From Acetobacteraceae bacterium (lineage in GTDB: Bacteria > Pseudomonadota > Alphaproteobacteria > Acetobacterales > Acetobacteraceae): DNA of 64,000 bases. The translations under genes were made by a program, and so were the position numbers. Location: NCBI GenBank assembly GCA_024280945.1, contig JAMXLO010000088.1, positions 124,001 to 188,000 on the forward strand. The letters run 5' to 3'. Shown here piece after piece: positions 20,299-32,292 of the stretch (position 1 is its first letter; each line of letters opens with the position of its first letter). The notes below the pieces were generated by a model. The model was not told where the DNA came from and did not search any database. It was given only the letters and a program-made list of their open reading frames with translations.

Positions 20299-23292
20299 AT
20301 GGCACGGGCACTTGCACGTCTGACGATCTTTGTGGCGCTTCCGTGCGTGGCTCTTAATGCCGCGGCGGCCGATGCCCCAATTATCGAGTCGATGGTCGAT
20401 GCAGCCAGCGGCACGGTCCTTTGGCAGCAATCAGACAGCGCCGCGGTGCCGACCCTGAGGCCAGGTCAGGTCATCATTCTGCGTGGCCGCGATTTCGGCA
20501 CCGGCCCCATCACTGCAGCACGCCCAGGATTGGAGCCGCCGGCTGGAGGCACCCCACCTGCTCAAGGCCTGACCTCGGTGGTTCCATCAGCAGCAGAACC
20601 GGCCGATCGAGAGTTGTCGAAGATTCTGTTCGGAAATGTGCGCGCCATGGAGCGCAATCTCTCGTCATATCGCGCTCGGATCGACTTGGAATCGGCTGCA
20701 AGCGCCGCGCTGAGCAAAATCCAGGGCACAGCGCTCAACTATTTTGTCGAAGATTACGATCCGGCGCCTGATACCTGGGTCGCCGATATCGCGGGGTGGA
20801 ATGATACTGCGATCAACGTGAGGGTGCCGATCACGGCGTATCAGGGGCCAATCGAAGTCGTTCGTATCAGCCTGAACAAAGACGCGGTGGACGACATCCG
20901 CACCGGCGAGCCCTTGCGCTATCGTGACCCGAATACGATGCGGGTCGTCGATAGCCGACACAACCTCGCCTTTGTCGACGGATGGCAGATTCGACGCGCC
21001 GGCTCGTCCGTGCAGGTGAGCAATGCCGTTCCGGTCACGATTGCGACCAGCGGGGAGGACCGCATGCGCGCGGTTCCTTCCGCTACTGCGGCACCAGCCG
21101 GCACTGTGACAGGCCGCAGCGCGCGTGATCAGTACACGTATGGGGAGCAGGCGTTCTGGGCGTGGGACTGGAATTTGGCACTGCCGCATTTCCTGCTTGG
21201 CGTCGATTGGGACGGCATCTTCGGCTTCGGCTATCAGAACTACGACCCATTCATCCAAACGTTCGTGCAAAGGCTCAAGTACAAAATGGCGGGGATCGAG
21301 CGACCGGCCATTGAGACGGATGGTTACAGCCTGCCCATGCTCGCACCAGATGGCTCGCTGCGCGATACCGTGCAGCACAAGGCGATGATCGATCGCATCA
21401 CCGGCAGCGGCATCCGTCCGTTTACCAGCTTCGGCGCCATCCCATTGCTGCCGGACCCCGGCACGGAGAGGCTGATCGCGCCCGATGTCGCCTATAATTC
21501 GCAGACCTTCGCAAGGCAGACGCCGTATCCGATCGAGATGGCGCTGCACCTGCCTCTCAGCAAGCCGCTGAACGAAGGGCAGACGCGACCGACTGGGTGG
21601 GTGGGATACGTGTACGCCGAAGCTGCCGATCCAGTCCCAGGACAGTCCGCCACACATTCCTGGATCGGGTTCAATTGCGCGGCGTGTCATGCCGCGCGCG
21701 TATCCTACGAATATGAGCCGGGCGGCAAGAAGATCACCCAGATCTTTCCGGGCATTCCTAATCCTGATTGGAAGTCTACCTTTCTTGCTCTGAGTGGTCG
21801 GACCTTCGGGCTCACCGGCGAAGAAAGGCTGCCAGCCAACTTCATCGCCTTCGATCAGCCGGCAGGTACGCAACGGCGGCTGGGTGAGCGGTGGACTGCG
21901 CGCGGTGCGCGCTTCCTCGCCAGTATCGGCGTACTGGGAAACCAGGCAGACGACGAGTTGCTGGAACACTCGAAACAACCGATCGACAAGACACTGCTGA
22001 TTTACAATCTTCCCCCGGGTGCGACCGAATCCACGCTATTCGTGCCGGCAAATGATCCGGGCGACTATGCCAACGACTATTTCTTTTCGCCCCAGGCGAT
22101 CCCCATCATCACAAACCACACGCCGGTGCGGCGCGCGCTGTCCCGCTCGGAACTGATCGACGGCTTCGAGGGCGCCTATCTGCATGGCGAAGAGCCGGAG
22201 GGTGCGCGCGGTCCGATGTCCTCGCGCTCGCTGCAGGACCTGACTCTCTACGTCTCTACACTGTGGCAGAAGGACGAGCTGCTGCGGCGGATCGGGATGT
22301 ACCGTTGGTTGAATTACCGGCATCAGACGGCGCTACTTGGGGCAACGGCGGAGCAGCCAGTCACCGAAGGGGCGTTCGTGTCCTATTTGTACCCGCAGCA
22401 GGAATTGCTGGCTGGGATGCAGTTTCCTCCGCCGCGTATTCCTGCCAGTGGATTGGGCAGTATCAGAGATGCGGCACTTGCCGATCCGACCGGTGCACGC
22501 GCCATGGCAGACCCGTTCGCGCAACGTTTTCCGGATCTGGCACATCATATCATCGCTGGGGCCCAGGCTTTTGCTGGTAGTTGCCAGCGGTGTCACACGA
22601 GCAACGCCGGCACATGGACCAACGAGGACATGATGCCGATTTCGGCAGCAGGCGGCCGCGAACCGGTCGGCCGCTTCTTCTCTCCGACGGCATGGCAGCG
22701 CAGCGTGCAGTCGGTCCGAACCGCAATCCTGCAGAACCTGTTCTGGGTACAGCAGCGCGGGCTACTGAGCGATGGCCACATCGTGGGCAGTGCGCCGGAT
22801 AACATGGATGGCCTGGAAATCCTCGTGGACCCGGCACGCTGTCAGGCGCCACTGAAGCCGGACGGCAGTGTCGATCTCGACCGGGCATCGGCGCTGTATC
22901 GGCGGCTCTATACGATCCGCGGGGGAGCCGATCACAGCTTTAGGATTCCTGGCGCGGGTATGCGCTTCGCGTACACGACACGGTTTGGCGATCCGGCAAG
23001 CGTGCTGCGGCAGGTCGCATCGCCCAGGCCGGATCGACTGGTCACCGAAAACGAGGCGCGCTTTGTCGAACGCCATGCTTACTTCACCAGGCTCGACGAC
23101 GGCTATTACTACTGGGACTATCAGAAGATGCGGCGCACATATGGGGAGTTGGAGTTCGGCCTCAATCCGAACGATCCTGCGCAACGCGCCCGCATCGGTG
23201 GCCTGCCGGCGGCACCGCATCCCTGGTGCCTGCCTGAGGGCAGCTCTCGCCAGGCAGTCGATGATCTGGTGGCGTTTCTCCTGACTTTATGA
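20299..23292 (+). CDS. Very large secreted two-haem c-type cytochrome with N-terminal IPT-like region
   Basis: A 997-residue exported protein. The start is ATG 20299, eight bases after AGGGGGGA; an in-frame GTG at 20260 has no such site. The signal peptide runs MARALARLTIFVALPCV to about residue 26. An immunoglobulin-like IPT/TIG segment follows (PIIESMVDAASGTVLW, RPGQVIILRGRDFGTG, NDTAINVRVPI). Two covalent haem motifs are present: CAACH at 460-464 in a GFNCAACHAARVSYE context and CQRCH at 762-766. The spacing (~300 residues) and the long aromatic-rich parts between them differ from ordinary cytochrome c peroxidases and the RoxA-type rubber oxygenases known to me. Likely a periplasmic or extracellular redox enzyme of unknown substrate. 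Confidence 0.75.
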   Translation: MARALARLTIFVALPCVALNAAAADAPIIESMVDAASGTVLWQQSDSAAVPTLRPGQVIILRGRDFGTGPITAARPGLEPPAGGTPPAQGLTSVVPSAAEPADRELSKILFGNVRAMERNLSSYRARIDLESAASAALSKIQGTALNYFVEDYDPAPDTWVADIAGWNDTAINVRVPITAYQGPIEVVRISLNKDAVDDIRTGEPLRYRDPNTMRVVDSRHNLAFVDGWQIRRAGSSVQVSNAVPVTIATSGEDRMRAVPSATAAPAGTVTGRSARDQYTYGEQAFWAWDWNLALPHFLLGVDWDGIFGFGYQNYDPFIQTFVQRLKYKMAGIERPAIETDGYSLPMLAPDGSLRDTVQHKAMIDRITGSGIRPFTSFGAIPLLPDPGTERLIAPDVAYNSQTFARQTPYPIEMALHLPLSKPLNEGQTRPTGWVGYVYAEAADPVPGQSATHSWIGFNCAACHAARVSYEYEPGGKKITQIFPGIPNPDWKSTFLALSGRTFGLTGEERLPANFIAFDQPAGTQRRLGERWTARGARFLASIGVLGNQADDELLEHSKQPIDKTLLIYNLPPGATESTLFVPANDPGDYANDYFFSPQAIPIITNHTPVRRALSRSELIDGFEGAYLHGEEPEGARGPMSSRSLQDLTLYVSTLWQKDELLRRIGMYRWLNYRHQTALLGATAEQPVTEGAFVSYLYPQQELLAGMQFPPPRIPASGLGSIRDAALADPTGARAMADPFAQRFPDLAHHIIAGAQAFAGSCQRCHTSNAGTWTNEDMMPISAAGGREPVGRFFSPTAWQRSVQSVRTAILQNLFWVQQRGLLSDGHIVGSAPDNMDGLEILVDPARCQAPLKPDGSVDLDRASALYRRLYTIRGGADHSFRIPGAGMRFAYTTRFGDPASVLRQVASPRPDRLVTENEARFVERHAYFTRLDDGYYYWDYQKMRRTYGELEFGLNPNDPAQRARIGGLPAAPHPWCLPEGSSRQAVDDLVAFLLTL

Positions 23293-23684
23293 TCGCATTG
23301 AGCATTTCTGTTCCATCGCTCGCCGATAACGATACGCTTCGTCTGACTCGTCCATTCGCACGATGCCTTCGGCGATTGCGCGGCGAGCGTGGCTGATGCC
23401 GGCCGGCGCTTGGCCGGTCGCTCCACTGCCACCTCGATATCGGGCGACGCCAGCATCGCCTGAGCGTCGTCGGTGAACCGCGTCGCCTCCACCAGTTCAT
23501 CGCTCCAGCCGACGGTCCGGCAGGCGTGTCGCCCTCGATAGGGGGCGATCGCTGCGACCTCGATGCCTCGGGTCGACGGCATCTGTGTCAGGAACATCGA
23601 GCCGAACTTGCCCGCGCCGATCAACCCGACACGCACAGGCTGTCCTGCTTCCAGCCGTCGGCCGAACAGGCGATGCAGATTCAT
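23287..23684 (-). pseudogene. Relic of an NAD(P)-binding SAF-domain oxidoreductase (internal deletion plus frameshift)
   Basis: The N-terminus MNLHRLFGRRLEAGQPVRVG with GLIGAGKFGS is the Rossmann start of a homoserine-dehydrogenase-like / SAF-domain oxidoreductase of about 430 residues. It reads well to ASPDIEVAVE, then loses frame: inserting one G at about 23427 (GTGGAG-CGACC to GTGGAGGCGACC) restores ATGQAPAGISHARRAIAEG, the expected continuation. Directly after that comes MDESDEAYRYRRAMEQKC and a TAA, which looks like the family's C-terminal end. About 300 residues between are missing. Broken and probably not functional; its stop converges with the cytochrome gene. Confidence 0.75.
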
Positions 23685-23751
23685 CCCGACCGTCCCTTTT
23701 CCCGGGCGCCATTTCGTGGCCCATTGCTACGCCAGGGAAGGGAGCTTCGCG

Positions 23752-24552
23752 ATGGCGGATGACCGGGTGGTGGAATGGCGGAAGCTGCGCGCGGATCAGC
23801 TGCGCAAGGGAGCTCGCGACAATGCGATCGTGATACAGCCAATTGCGGCTCTGGAACAGCATGGGCCGCACCTTCCGGTCGAGGTCGACTCCATGCTGGG
23901 CGAAACGATCGCGATCCGTGCCGCGCGCAAGATGGCCGAGCGTGGCCGGTCGGCGCTGGTGCTGCCCGTACTCTGGACGGGCCTTTCCGAGCATCACATG
24001 AGCTTCGGCGGCACGATCACGCTCGACTTCAGTGCTTTCTCCTCACTGGTCGAGGGGGTCTGTCGGTCGGCGCTGCGGCACGGCTTCGCGCGCATCGTGC
24101 TGCTGAATGCGCATGGTGGGAACGAGAATGCGTTGCGCACCATCACGGACGAGCTGACGCCAAAGCTCGGGGTCCCGATCGTCCAGTTCACCTACTGGTA
24201 CGCGGCCGCGGCGGCGATTGCAAAGATACTCGACACGCAGTCTGCATTGATGCACGCCTGCGAGGCGGAGACTTCGATGATGCTGGCGGTGCGACCGGAG
24301 CTTGTGGCCATGGACCGCGTGGGATTGGCGAAGGCCAACAGCACACCGGACGTTGTCGATGTCGTCGGCGGGGGGGTGTATCGCTGGCGAACCATTGGTT
24401 CGCGTTCGTCATCCGGTGTGATCGGCAATCCTGAGGCTGCGAGCGCCGAGAAGGGCGAACGTCTGTTTGAGGCTATCGCGACCGCGCTTGCGGACAAGCT
24501 GAGCAATCCGGAGCTGTGGGAATTGCCATGGCAGGCTGAACGTCTGGCGTAG
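23752..24552 (+). CDS. Creatininase family amidohydrolase
   Basis: Metal-dependent amidohydrolase of 266 residues. ATG 23752 (MADDRVVEWRKL) has GGGAAGGGA eight bases upstream. Metal ligands expected for the family are present in PIAALEQHGPHLPVEVD (E, H, D), NAHGGNENA (H) and HACEAETSMML (E). The family includes creatinine amidohydrolase and mycofactocin- and riboflavin-pathway enzymes. Eighteen bases separate it from a hydantoinase/oxoprolinase fusion, suggesting a joint role in opening cyclic ureides or lactams (creatinine, N-methylhydantoin, 5-oxoproline or similar). Confidence 0.88.
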   Translation: MADDRVVEWRKLRADQLRKGARDNAIVIQPIAALEQHGPHLPVEVDSMLGETIAIRAARKMAERGRSALVLPVLWTGLSEHHMSFGGTITLDFSAFSSLVEGVCRSALRHGFARIVLLNAHGGNENALRTITDELTPKLGVPIVQFTYWYAAAAAIAKILDTQSALMHACEAETSMMLAVRPELVAMDRVGLAKANSTPDVVDVVGGGVYRWRTIGSRSSSGVIGNPEAASAEKGERLFEAIATALADKLSNPELWELPWQAERLA

Positions 24553-24570
24553 TGAAGAGGTCGTGATCTG

Positions 24571-27500
24571 ATGGCGTCCGGCAAATGGCAGTTCTGGATC
24601 GATCGAGGCGGCACATTCACTGACATCGTCGCACGCGACCCTACCGGCCGGCTCTCGACCCACAAGCTGCTCAGCGAGAATGCCGGGCGCTATCGAGATG
24701 CTGCGATAGCCGGCATCAAGACTGTACTTGGTGTTGCGCTTGATCAGCCGATCCCATCCGGCGTGATCGATGCGGTGAAGATGGGCACCACGGTTGCGAC
24801 CAATGCGCTGCTCGAGCGCAAGGGGGAACGCACGCTTCTGGTGGTGAACCGCGGCTTCGCCGATGTACTGCGCATCGGGAATCAGGCGCGCCCGCGTCTC
24901 TTCGATCTTGCCATTGCATTGCCGTCGATGCTGTACGAGGAAGTGGCAGAGATCGGCGGCCGTGTGGGTGTCGACGGCAGCGAAATTGAACCGCTCGATG
25001 AAGCCTCTGCCCGTCAGACATTTGCTGCCGCCCGCGCCAAAGGCATCACCGCCTGCGCCATCGTCCTGATTCATGCCTGGAAATATCCCGAGCACGAGAG
25101 ACGTCTGGCGGAACTCGCGCAGGACGCAGGCCTTGCCCAGGTATCGGCCAGTCATGCTGTCAGCCCGCTGCTGCGCCTGATTCCGCGCGGTGACACGACG
25201 GTGGTCGATGCGTATCTGTCGCCAATTCTGCGTCGCTACGTCGATCAGGTGGCGGCGGAGCTTACCGGCGTGCGGCTGTACTTCATGCAGTCGAACGGCG
25301 GTCTGGCGGATGCGGCGCGTTTCCAGGGCAAGGATGCGATCCTATCAGGGCCGGCCGGTGGCATTGTCGGTGCGGCGCGCACCGCGGCCATGGCAGGCCT
25401 GGACCACATCATTGGTTTCGACATGGGCGGCACGTCCACCGACGTGGCACTTTATGCCGGCGGCTTCGAGCGCGCGTTTGAAACGGCAGTCGCCGGTGTG
25501 CGCATGCGCGCGCCAATGATGGCGATCAATACGGTCGCGGCGGGCGGTGGCTCTATCCTGCATTTCGACGGTGCGCGCTTTCGTGTCGGGCCGGACTCTG
25601 CAGGCGCCGATCCGGGGCCTGCCTGCTACCGCAACGGCGGTCCACTGACTGTCACAGATGCAAATGTCTGCGTGGGAAAGATCCAGCCGTGCCACTTTCC
25701 GGCGATCTTTGGTCCAGGGGGGAATGCACCGCTTGACGCGGACGTTGTCACCGCGAAGTTTGCGGCACTGGCGGAAGAGATTGCGCGGGACACAGGGCAG
25801 CGAAGGACTCCGCGTCAGGTCGCCGAGGGCTTCCTGCAGATTGCAGTAGCCAACATGGCGAACGCGATCAAGCAGGTCTCGGTGCAGAAGGGGCACGACG
25901 CGACGCGCTTCGCGCTGCAGTGCTTTGGCGGTGCCGGTGGACAGCACGCCTGTCTGGTTGCGGATGCATTGGGCATGGAGACCGTATTCATCCATCCGTT
26001 CGCCGGCGTGCTCTCCGCGTATGGCATGGGGCTTGCCGACCAGACGGTCATGCGCGAGCAGGCAATCGAGATCCAGCTTGAGTCGCAGGCCATGCCAAGG
26101 CTGCGGGAACTCGCCGACCGGCTGGCCAAGGAGACCTCAGAGGCACTCGCAGCACAGGGCGCAGATCCTGCACGAATCACTGTCCAGCGGAGCCTGCATC
26201 TGCGCTATGCAGGTACCGAGGCGGCGCTGATCGTCGCCCTGCGCGACGAGCGTGAAATTGTCGCCGAGTTCACCGCAGCGCATCGATCGCGCTTCGGCTT
26301 CGCCACGCCGGATCGGCCGCTCGTGGTCGAGGCGGTTGCGGTGGAAGCGATCGCACCGGGGGAGCCGGTCCAAGAGTCGACGCTGCCGGCGCGCGACAGC
26401 GGCACACCGCGCATCATCGACACGATCCAGATTTTCACCGGAGATATGGATCATGCGGCGCCGGTGTTTGACCGGACCGATCTGTTGGCCGGAGACCGCA
26501 TCGCCGGGCCGGCGCTGATCCGCGAAGCCAACGCGACAACCGTGATCGAACCGGGCTGGACGGCGGAAATTACCGCCCTGGATCACATGACCTTGCGACG
26601 CACCGAACGCCTGTCAACTCGTGTTGCGGCGGACAGCGAACGGCCAGACCCGGTCCTGCTCGAGCTGTTCAACAACCTGTTCATGAACGTCGCCGAGCAG
26701 ACTGGGGCGGTGCTGCAGAACACATCGATGAGCGTCAACATCAAGGAGCGGCTCGACTTCTCCTGTGCGATTTTCGATGCAGACGGATTCCTGGTCGCCA
26801 ATGCCCCACATGTACCGGTGCATCTGGGTGCGATGGGCGAAAGTGTGCGCACGGTGCTGAACAATCGCCGAGATACGTTGAAGCCGGGCGATGTGGTGGC
26901 ACTGAACAATCCGTTCAACGGTGGCACGCATCTGCCGGATGTCACCGTCATCACTCCCGTGTTCGACGAGGACGGTCGGGGTATCATGTTCTTCGTCGGC
27001 AGCCGCGGCCATCATGCGGACATCGGTGGTATCACACCGGGGTCTACTCCGCCATTGTCGCGGACGTTGGAAGAAGAAGGGGTCGTCATCGACGACTTCC
27101 TGTTGGTGGACGGGGGTCACTTCCGCGAGGCCGAGTTGCGTGCGCTGTTGCTTGGGGCAAAGTATCCCGCTCGCAGTCCCGATGTGAATATTGCGGATAT
27201 CAAGGCTCAGGTCGCCGCGAACGAAAAGGGCGTTCAGGAACTACAGCGCGTGGTCGCACTGTATGGTTGGCAGGTTGTCAGCGCCTATATGCGCCACGTC
27301 ATGGACAACGCCGAGGAGTCTGTGCGTCGGGTGATCGATCGCCTCGGTAGCGGGTCCTTTAAGTATGTTATGGACAGCGGTTTGCCGCTGCATGTTTCGG
27401 TCAGCGTGGACCGCGCGGCGCGGAGTGCCGTTGTGGATTTCACCGGCACGGGACAACAGAGCGAAGGCAATTTCAATTCGCCACCAGCGGTGACGCGGGC

Positions 27501-28176
27501 GGCGGTGCTGTACGTGTTCAGAACCTTGGTCGCTGATGACATTCCGCTGAACGATGGTTGCCTGAAGCCGCTGCGGCTGATCATCCCACCGGGTACGTTC
27601 CTTTCTCCAAAGCCTGGCGCCGCGGTGGTCGCGGGCAATACCGAGGTTTCTCAGGCGACCTGCAATGCGCTATTCGGTGCGCTGAAGCCGATTGCCTGCT
27701 CGCAGGCGACGATGAACAACTTCCTGTTCGGTGATGCGACCAAGCAATACTACGAGACGATTTGTGGCGGCACCGGCGCTGGCCCGGGGTTCAGCGGCAC
27801 TTCTGCTGTTCATTCGCACATGACCAACACGCGTATGACCGATCCGGAGGTGCTTGAGCTACGCTACCCGGTAAGGTTGGAGCGGTTCGCCGTCCGCCGA
27901 GGATCGGGCGGTGCCGGAAGATGGCGTGGCGGCGACGGAGCGATCCGCCGCATTCGGTTTCTCGAACCAATGACCGCCGTCATCGTCGCCTCGCGGCGCG
28001 AAGTGGCACCCTTTGGCCTGGAGGGGGGCGGGGATGCCGCGGTGGGCCGACAATGGGTGGAACGTGCCGATGGCCGGCACGAGGACCTGTCGGGCACCGA
28101 CAGCGCGGAGCTCGTAGCGGGGGATGTGTTCGTGATCGAGACGCCGGGCGGTGGTGGGTACGGCTGCGCCACCTAA
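24571..28176 (+). CDS. Fused HyuA-HyuB hydantoinase / 5-oxoprolinase (ATP-hydrolysing)
   Basis: A 1201-residue single-chain enzyme that opens a five-membered lactam or hydantoin ring at the cost of ATP. The HyuA half (about 1-685) shows [44 protein letters not shown] and [14 protein letters not shown]. The HyuB half (about 693-1201) shows [51 protein letters not shown] and a Gly-rich end ETPGGGGYG. Bacterial enzymes are often split; the fused order matches eukaryotic-type 5-oxoprolinase. It follows a creatininase gene, so N-methylhydantoin or 5-oxoproline are both plausible substrates. Confidence 0.93.
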   Translation: MASGKWQFWIDRGGTFTDIVARDPTGRLSTHKLLSENAGRYRDAAIAGIKTVLGVALDQPIPSGVIDAVKMGTTVATNALLERKGERTLLVVNRGFADVLRIGNQARPRLFDLAIALPSMLYEEVAEIGGRVGVDGSEIEPLDEASARQTFAAARAKGITACAIVLIHAWKYPEHERRLAELAQDAGLAQVSASHAVSPLLRLIPRGDTTVVDAYLSPILRRYVDQVAAELTGVRLYFMQSNGGLADAARFQGKDAILSGPAGGIVGAARTAAMAGLDHIIGFDMGGTSTDVALYAGGFERAFETAVAGVRMRAPMMAINTVAAGGGSILHFDGARFRVGPDSAGADPGPACYRNGGPLTVTDANVCVGKIQPCHFPAIFGPGGNAPLDADVVTAKFAALAEEIARDTGQRRTPRQVAEGFLQIAVANMANAIKQVSVQKGHDATRFALQCFGGAGGQHACLVADALGMETVFIHPFAGVLSAYGMGLADQTVMREQAIEIQLESQAMPRLRELADRLAKETSEALAAQGADPARITVQRSLHLRYAGTEAALIVALRDEREIVAEFTAAHRSRFGFATPDRPLVVEAVAVEAIAPGEPVQESTLPARDSGTPRIIDTIQIFTGDMDHAAPVFDRTDLLAGDRIAGPALIREANATTVIEPGWTAEITALDHMTLRRTERLSTRVAADSERPDPVLLELFNNLFMNVAEQTGAVLQNTSMSVNIKERLDFSCAIFDADGFLVANAPHVPVHLGAMGESVRTVLNNRRDTLKPGDVVALNNPFNGGTHLPDVTVITPVFDEDGRGIMFFVGSRGHHADIGGITPGSTPPLSRTLEEEGVVIDDFLLVDGGHFREAELRALLLGAKYPARSPDVNIADIKAQVAANEKGVQELQRVVALYGWQVVSAYMRHVMDNAEESVRRVIDRLGSGSFKYVMDSGLPLHVSVSVDRAARSAVVDFTGTGQQSEGNFNSPPAVTRAAVLYVFRTLVADDIPLNDGCLKPLRLIIPPGTFLSPKPGAAVVAGNTEVSQATCNALFGALKPIACSQATMNNFLFGDATKQYYETICGGTGAGPGFSGTSAVHSHMTNTRMTDPEVLELRYPVRLERFAVRRGSGGAGRWRGGDGAIRRIRFLEPMTAVIVASRREVAPFGLEGGGDAAVGRQWVERADGRHEDLSGTDSAELVAGDVFVIETPGGGGYGCAT

Positions 28177-31117
28177 GAGGAGGCGCAGCGGCCGCGCGTC
28201 AGCGCTGTTCGCCGCAGTCACGGGCGCCTTCCTGCTCGCGGTTTGGCTGGTGCCGCAGTGGCTGGACTGGAACCGCTACCGCTCGACGGTTGAGGCGCTC
28301 GCCGCCACGACGCTTGGTCAGCCTGTCACCATACGTGGTCCGATCTCTCTTACCCTGCTGCCCCAGCCGGCGCTGACAGCAGCCGAGGTGAGTATCGGTG
28401 GAAACGGGCCGAAGGACCTTGCATTTCGCCTGGCAGTGCTGCGGCTGCGGGTGGGAGTGTGGTCGCTGCTGGGCGGACGTGTCGATGCCCGCGAACTCGT
28501 CCTGCGCGGTCCGGACCTGCAGATCCCCTGGCCAACGGCCTCCGGCATGTTGAGACCTCGGCCACCGGCCTGGCTGGCTGGCTTCGCAGCACGCATCGAA
28601 GATGGTCGTTTGAGCATCGGCCACCTCTCGTTCACTGGCATCGATGCGCGACTGCAGACGCTTGACACCGGCGCCCTGTCGGCTTCGGGCGATGCGCGGT
28701 TTGGTGGCCACACCTGGCACTTCACCGCACGGCTCACCAGCGCAGGAGCCGATGGCGCGGCAGGGCTGAACGCAACGCTGGACGGGCAGGGCGAGGCCAA
28801 TGGGCTGGGCGCCAGCTTCGCGGGGCAGATGGCACGGGACGGCACGCTTGCCGGCAGCATTTCCAGCCGCGGGCCGCGTCTTGCGGTGTTGCTGCCGGCA
28901 CCGTCCGTACCGTTCCGTCTCGAAGGCCAGCTGACCGTTGGTAGCGGACTGGCCGCAGTCAACGACCTGGCTATGCAGATAGGCGGTTCACCAGCAAGCG
29001 GTGCGGTCGCCTTGCGCGTCGATCCGGACCCGAAGCTCGACATCGCGATTTCTGCCAGCCGTCTTGATCTTGGTGCCTGGTGGCCGGTGCTGCTGAATTC
29101 GGGCACGACCATCGCCGGCACCGAAGTGCCCGTGGCGATCGATTTATCGGCCGAGTCGGCGCCGTTTGGCGGCGGAACCCTCGAGCGCCTGCGGGCCGGC
29201 TTCGAGTTGGCCGGACGACGGCTTACAATACGCGAGGCAAGCGCGCGCTTACCTGGCGATGCCTCGGTCCGGCTAAGGGGCCGCGCCGCACCAGACGATC
29301 CGGCGCACCCGAAGTTCGAAGGCGACGCGACGCTCGATGCGCCCGCGTTGCCGACGACGATCCGCTGGCTGAACGAGACGTTTCCCGGTCTTCTGCCACC
29401 GCAGCTTATCGCGGCATTGCCGGATGGCGCCGCGCAACGGACGCAGGTTTCGGCGCACGTGACCGCCGGCGGGAGTGAATTCGCCCTGCAACGTCTCGCC
29501 GGGACGCTGAACGATTCCAGCGTATCGGGCAGCATCGGGCTGAAGCGCGGGCAGCCGCCGATGCTCAGCGTTGACCTGTCGTTCGACCGTCTGGTGCTGG
29601 GTGAATGGTTGCCACGGGGTGCACCGTCTCTGAGCGACCTGTCCAAAACAGCTGCCGATCTCGACGCAGAACTGCACCTCAGCGTCAGAAGGGCGGTGTG
29701 TGCGAATGAGCCGATCACCTCTGTGATCGTGGATGCGGCGCTTGAGGCGGGGAATATCTGGCTGCGCCGGCTTGAGGGAACTGTCCGCGGCGCTCACGTG
29801 CTGATGTCCGCGACGTTGAATGGCGAGGGTCAGGTCAGCGAGGGCAAGCTTGCTGCCACGACCGCCGACGCGGCGCCCATCCCCATGTTGCTGCCCGCGG
29901 CATGGCGGGCAACACCGGCGCTGTGGCATGGCCCCGCCGAGCTGAACGCAAAGTTCGCGGGACCCCAGGATGGACTTGTGGTCGAGACACAACTCACGGT
30001 GGGCGATGCGCGGATCGATGCTGATTCCGTTGTCGATTTGAGGGCAGATGCCTGGAGTGCGGCGATCAGGCTGCGTCATCCAGGAGCACGCCGATTGATC
30101 GGCTCACTCGGGCTTTCGGCGACGAGTGGATTGCATGAGATTCCGCTCTGGATCGACGACGGCTCGCTGTCACTGGTGGCTCATGTCGCCGGGGCGAGGG
30201 GGCAGGTTGCAGCACGGGATTTCGATCTGACCGCGGGGCGGCTGCAAGTCCACGGCAATCTGCTGCTTGGTGTTGCCCATGACGTACCGAAAGTTTCGGG
30301 ACAGATCGACGTCGATGAGCTGGTCCTGCCGCTGCCGAGCTGGGCTTCGAATACGCCGCTGCCTTCGGGGGTTCTGCGGGGGTGGGAGGGCGATGTTCGC
30401 GTAGGGGTTGGCCGTCTGATACTGGGAGAAGGGCCCGTCTTTCAGGACGTGAGCGCAGCGCTGTCGGTGGCAAATGGCGTGTTGCGGCTGGATGGGATCA
30501 CCGCCAGGTTCGGATCAGGAAGGCTGTCAGGCGATCTGAGTTGCAATGCAGCGATCGATCCGCCGAGCATCTCGCTGCATGCCAACTTTGGCGACGTAAG
30601 TGCGACGTCGTTGCCCGACGCAGCGAGATTCGGCCTGCTGTCTGGTAACGGCGATGCGAATGTCGCCTTCGCGGCGAGCGGGTTCAGCCCTGCTGCTCTG
30701 CTTTCGACGCTGCATGGTCGGCTCGATGTCGTCCTGCATGACGGATCGGTTGCCGGCTTTGACTTGTTTCGATTGAAACGAGCCGTGCAGGATCAGGACG
30801 CGAAAGCGGCGAGCGTTGCCGTAAGCGACGCACTCATGAATGGCGCGACGGGCTTTGATCGTTTGCAGGTCGTGGCGCGCATCAGCCAAGGCGCACTCAC
30901 GTTCGATAGAGCACGGCTGACCGGCATTATGGGGACGGCGCACGCCACCGGCGCGATGGTGCTGGCCGACGGCATGCTCGATGTCAGACTTGCAGTCCAA
31001 CCTGACGTTCCGCACGCGCCTGAACTTGGAATCCGGCTAACTGGGCCGCTCGACCATCCAAACCGCACCCCCGAACTGGCGGCGCTGGCGCGGTGGATGG
31101 CGGATCTGGCGCGCTGA
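28151..31117 (+). CDS. AsmA family protein (large inner-membrane anchored)
   Basis: A 988-residue AsmA-like protein. A basic start (PPKRRRSGR) is followed by one membrane anchor (about residues 17-38), the typical [20 protein letters not shown] and [19 protein letters not shown] block, then a long beta-rich periplasmic body and a conserved AsmA C-terminal domain ([54 protein letters not shown]). AsmA relatives form bridge-like grooves that move lipids to the outer membrane. The GTG start at 28151 overlaps the hydantoinase gene by 26 bases; GTG 28154 is equally possible. Confidence 0.9.
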   Translation: MVGTAAPPKRRRSGRASALFAAVTGAFLLAVWLVPQWLDWNRYRSTVEALAATTLGQPVTIRGPISLTLLPQPALTAAEVSIGGNGPKDLAFRLAVLRLRVGVWSLLGGRVDARELVLRGPDLQIPWPTASGMLRPRPPAWLAGFAARIEDGRLSIGHLSFTGIDARLQTLDTGALSASGDARFGGHTWHFTARLTSAGADGAAGLNATLDGQGEANGLGASFAGQMARDGTLAGSISSRGPRLAVLLPAPSVPFRLEGQLTVGSGLAAVNDLAMQIGGSPASGAVALRVDPDPKLDIAISASRLDLGAWWPVLLNSGTTIAGTEVPVAIDLSAESAPFGGGTLERLRAGFELAGRRLTIREASARLPGDASVRLRGRAAPDDPAHPKFEGDATLDAPALPTTIRWLNETFPGLLPPQLIAALPDGAAQRTQVSAHVTAGGSEFALQRLAGTLNDSSVSGSIGLKRGQPPMLSVDLSFDRLVLGEWLPRGAPSLSDLSKTAADLDAELHLSVRRAVCANEPITSVIVDAALEAGNIWLRRLEGTVRGAHVLMSATLNGEGQVSEGKLAATTADAAPIPMLLPAAWRATPALWHGPAELNAKFAGPQDGLVVETQLTVGDARIDADSVVDLRADAWSAAIRLRHPGARRLIGSLGLSATSGLHEIPLWIDDGSLSLVAHVAGARGQVAARDFDLTAGRLQVHGNLLLGVAHDVPKVSGQIDVDELVLPLPSWASNTPLPSGVLRGWEGDVRVGVGRLILGEGPVFQDVSAALSVANGVLRLDGITARFGSGRLSGDLSCNAAIDPPSISLHANFGDVSATSLPDAARFGLLSGNGDANVAFAASGFSPAALLSTLHGRLDVVLHDGSVAGFDLFRLKRAVQDQDAKAASVAVSDALMNGATGFDRLQVVARISQGALTFDRARLTGIMGTAHATGAMVLADGMLDVRLAVQPDVPHAPELGIRLTGPLDHPNRTPELAALARWMADLAR

Positions 31118-31186
31118 GCGCGGCGTCTCTGGACACCCGACGCATCGACGCGTAACGCTCGCCGGGACTTGTGCAAAGGGGTCGCC

Positions 31187-31831
<645 letters not shown>

Positions 31832-31910
31832 TCCAATTGTCGTGAGGTCGGCATCGCGTCGGCCTGCGGCGCGTTCCTGTGGTTCGGATTGACAGCCACA
31901 GGAGACATTT

Positions 31911-32267
31911 ATGAAGCGAACCTTAGGCATCATGGGTATTGCAACTTTGCTGGCCACCGGCGGCGTAGGCATGGCAGCCAGCGTCGGTTCAGGCGAGGCG
32001 GGCGCCGGTGCAGGCAACTCGAGCCAGTCGGTTACCGGAACGCAGTTGCGCAGCCCCCAGGAAGGCACTCCTGCAACAGGTAGCGCAACGACCACGCCCG
32101 GCTATACCTATCAGCGGAACGGCACCGGCGGCATGAGCGCGCAGTCAACGGGTCAATACCCTGGAGCAGTGGGTCCGACCGGTTCGACCCAGCCGGATGC
32201 GACAAATCCAGTCCGCTCGAACCCGAGCGGTGGAGGCGGGCAAGGCGGCGGCAACAGCGGTCACTGA
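31911..32267 (+). CDS. Small secreted Gly/Ser/Thr-rich protein
   Basis: A 118-residue protein with a signal peptide (MKRTLGIMGIATLLATGG...AAS) and a low-complexity mature part rich in Gly, Ser, Thr, Pro and Gln, ending NPSGGGGQGGGNSGH. ACAGGAGAC is a strong ribosome-binding site six bases before the ATG, and a terminator hairpin follows. There is no recognised domain; it may be a disordered cell-envelope or surface protein. Confidence 0.65.
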   Translation: MKRTLGIMGIATLLATGGVGMAASVGSGEAGAGAGNSSQSVTGTQLRSPQEGTPATGSATTTPGYTYQRNGTGGMSAQSTGQYPGAVGPTGSTQPDATNPVRSNPSGGGGQGGGNSGH

Positions 32268-32292
32268 GGTCTCGCGGAAGTCGGAGTAAAAA

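Noticed and set aside
20665-21978. 437-codon minus-strand open frame inside the large cytochrome gene
   Set aside because: Antisense shadow; the plus strand has signal peptide, haem motifs and ribosome-binding site.
28318-29718. 466-codon minus-strand open frame inside the AsmA gene
   Set aside because: Ser/Arg/Pro-rich antisense frame with no family likeness; AsmA is clearly the real gene.
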